A stretch of DNA of 34,438 nucleotides, taken from contig DTTO01000035.1 of assembly GCA_012964665.1 (NCBI GenBank), positions 1 to 34,438 of the forward strand, read 5' to 3'. Made by a program: the position numbers and the translations under genes. Origin of the DNA: Fidelibacterota bacterium. GTDB lineage: Bacteria; Fidelibacterota; Marinisomatia; Marinisomatales; TCS55. The notes under the pieces are model-generated. The model ran no database searches and was not told the origin of the DNA. It saw only the letters and a program-made list of their open reading frames with translations. Shown piece after piece: positions 33,952 through 34,438 of this stretch. Position 1 is the stretch's first letter; each line of letters starts with the position of its first letter.

Positions 33952-34362
33952 ATGGAAAGAGACAGTAGGAAAGGCATAAAGGGTTGGTTATTGGTCTACT
34001 TAATCGGTTCGATACCTCTCCTGATAATGTATTCGATGGGTCTTTCAGGATGGTTTTTCGAATATCCTTTTATTCTCATGGTCACAATTTTCCTCGTGCT
34101 AACAATTCCCCTATGTCTCATTATATTGAAATCTCCTAAAGCTCCGCAGTGGAATATCTCCATGTGGTGGACTATTGTGGTATTAATGACCTTACGTTCA
34201 ATAAGTGTCTTCCTAGAGCCTGGCGGTAAAGAAATGAGTATTAAGGAAATGCTTAGTGTAGCACTAACGCTATTAGTAATAGTGTCTATTTCATTAGTAT
34301 GGGCGATTATATGGACGAAGTATTTTAAAAAATCAATAAAAGTTAGAAATACGTTTTGCTAA
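33952..34362 (+). CDS. DUF2569-like membrane protein
   Basis: A 136-residue protein with four predicted membrane helices. The N-terminal KGIKGWLLVYLIGSIPLL and the C-terminal IIWTKYFKKSIKVRNTF match the pattern of DUF2569, whose members end in a basic segment after the last helix. Function is unknown. Three of four Arg codons are AGA or AGG. No strong Shine-Dalgarno precedes ATG 33952; a TCATCACGGG motif at 33928-33937 in the gap resembles the end of the local repeat. Confidence 0.65.
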   Translation: MERDSRKGIKGWLLVYLIGSIPLLIMYSMGLSGWFFEYPFILMVTIFLVLTIPLCLIILKSPKAPQWNISMWWTIVVLMTLRSISVFLEPGGKEMSIKEMLSVALTLLVIVSISLVWAIIWTKYFKKSIKVRNTFC

Positions 34363-34401
34363 TAAAGCCAATTGAAGCGGGTAGTCCAAGAGTTGAAAAA
34401 C

Positions 34402-34438
34402 AAATTAAACATCCCTAATTCAAATAGCCTCCTCACGG
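34402..34438 (+). repeat. Degenerate intergenic repeat, copy 3 (cut by window end)
   Basis: Matches copy 1 (32856-32892) at 29 of 37 positions without gaps, including the identical run TCAAATAGCCTC. It follows the DUF2569-like gene by about 40 nt and runs off the end of the window. Confidence 0.6.

Noticed and set aside
32855-34438. Classical integron attC sites between the accessory genes
   Set aside because: No GTTRRRY/RYYYAAC core pair or integrase was found; the repeats have a different sequence.

Overview
The window is a compact, mostly plus-strand stretch of a bacterial chromosome, moderately AT-rich, with genes packed end to end and many 4-11 nt start/stop overlaps. The gene set points to a Gram-negative of the Fibrobacterota-Chlorobiota-Bacteroidota (FCB) group: a Bat (BatA-E) cluster, a PorV-like barrel protein, a DUF5683-like protein, a SPOR protein, Lnt and an archaeal-type phosphatidylserine decarboxylase. 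A marine lineage such as Marinimicrobia (SAR406) would fit. That placement is inference from gene content; no rRNA or other decisive marker is present. TTG start codons are frequent.

Layout. 1-1905: tail of rpsP, then khpA, rimM, trmD and rplS, the classic ribosome/tRNA maturation operon. 1928-3138: a hairpin followed by an MFS exporter. 3175-10066: selA and selB (selenocysteine incorporation), mutS and a PorV-like outer-membrane protein. 10082-10834 (minus): a short-chain dehydrogenase. 11041-17459: yicC, gmk, rpoZ, type-4 uracil-DNA glycosylase, dnaB, bifunctional rel and ruvX, joining nucleotide metabolism, RNA polymerase omega, replication and the stringent response. 17456-24066: lnt, a DUF5683-like protein, an orphan ecfT-like gene, truA, an HtrA protease, psd, pssA, a DUF4321-like protein and tatA, an envelope-directed run closed by a strong terminator. 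24200-29800: batA-batE and a SPOR protein, closed by a terminator facing the minus-strand PpiD/SurA-like foldase (29895-31730).

31882-34438 is the accessory end: a type-5 uracil-DNA glycosylase coupled to a Kazal-type lipoprotein, then tandem hairpins, a small P-loop kinase-like gene whose arginine codons are all AGA, and two small membrane proteins, the second DUF2569-like. A degenerate 37-bp repeat ending in a TCACGG motif recurs after these genes. This is the most unusual part of the window and may be a cassette-like or horizontally acquired array.

No rRNA, tRNA, CRISPR array, transposase or integrase was seen. No gene-free stretch exceeds about 210 bp.
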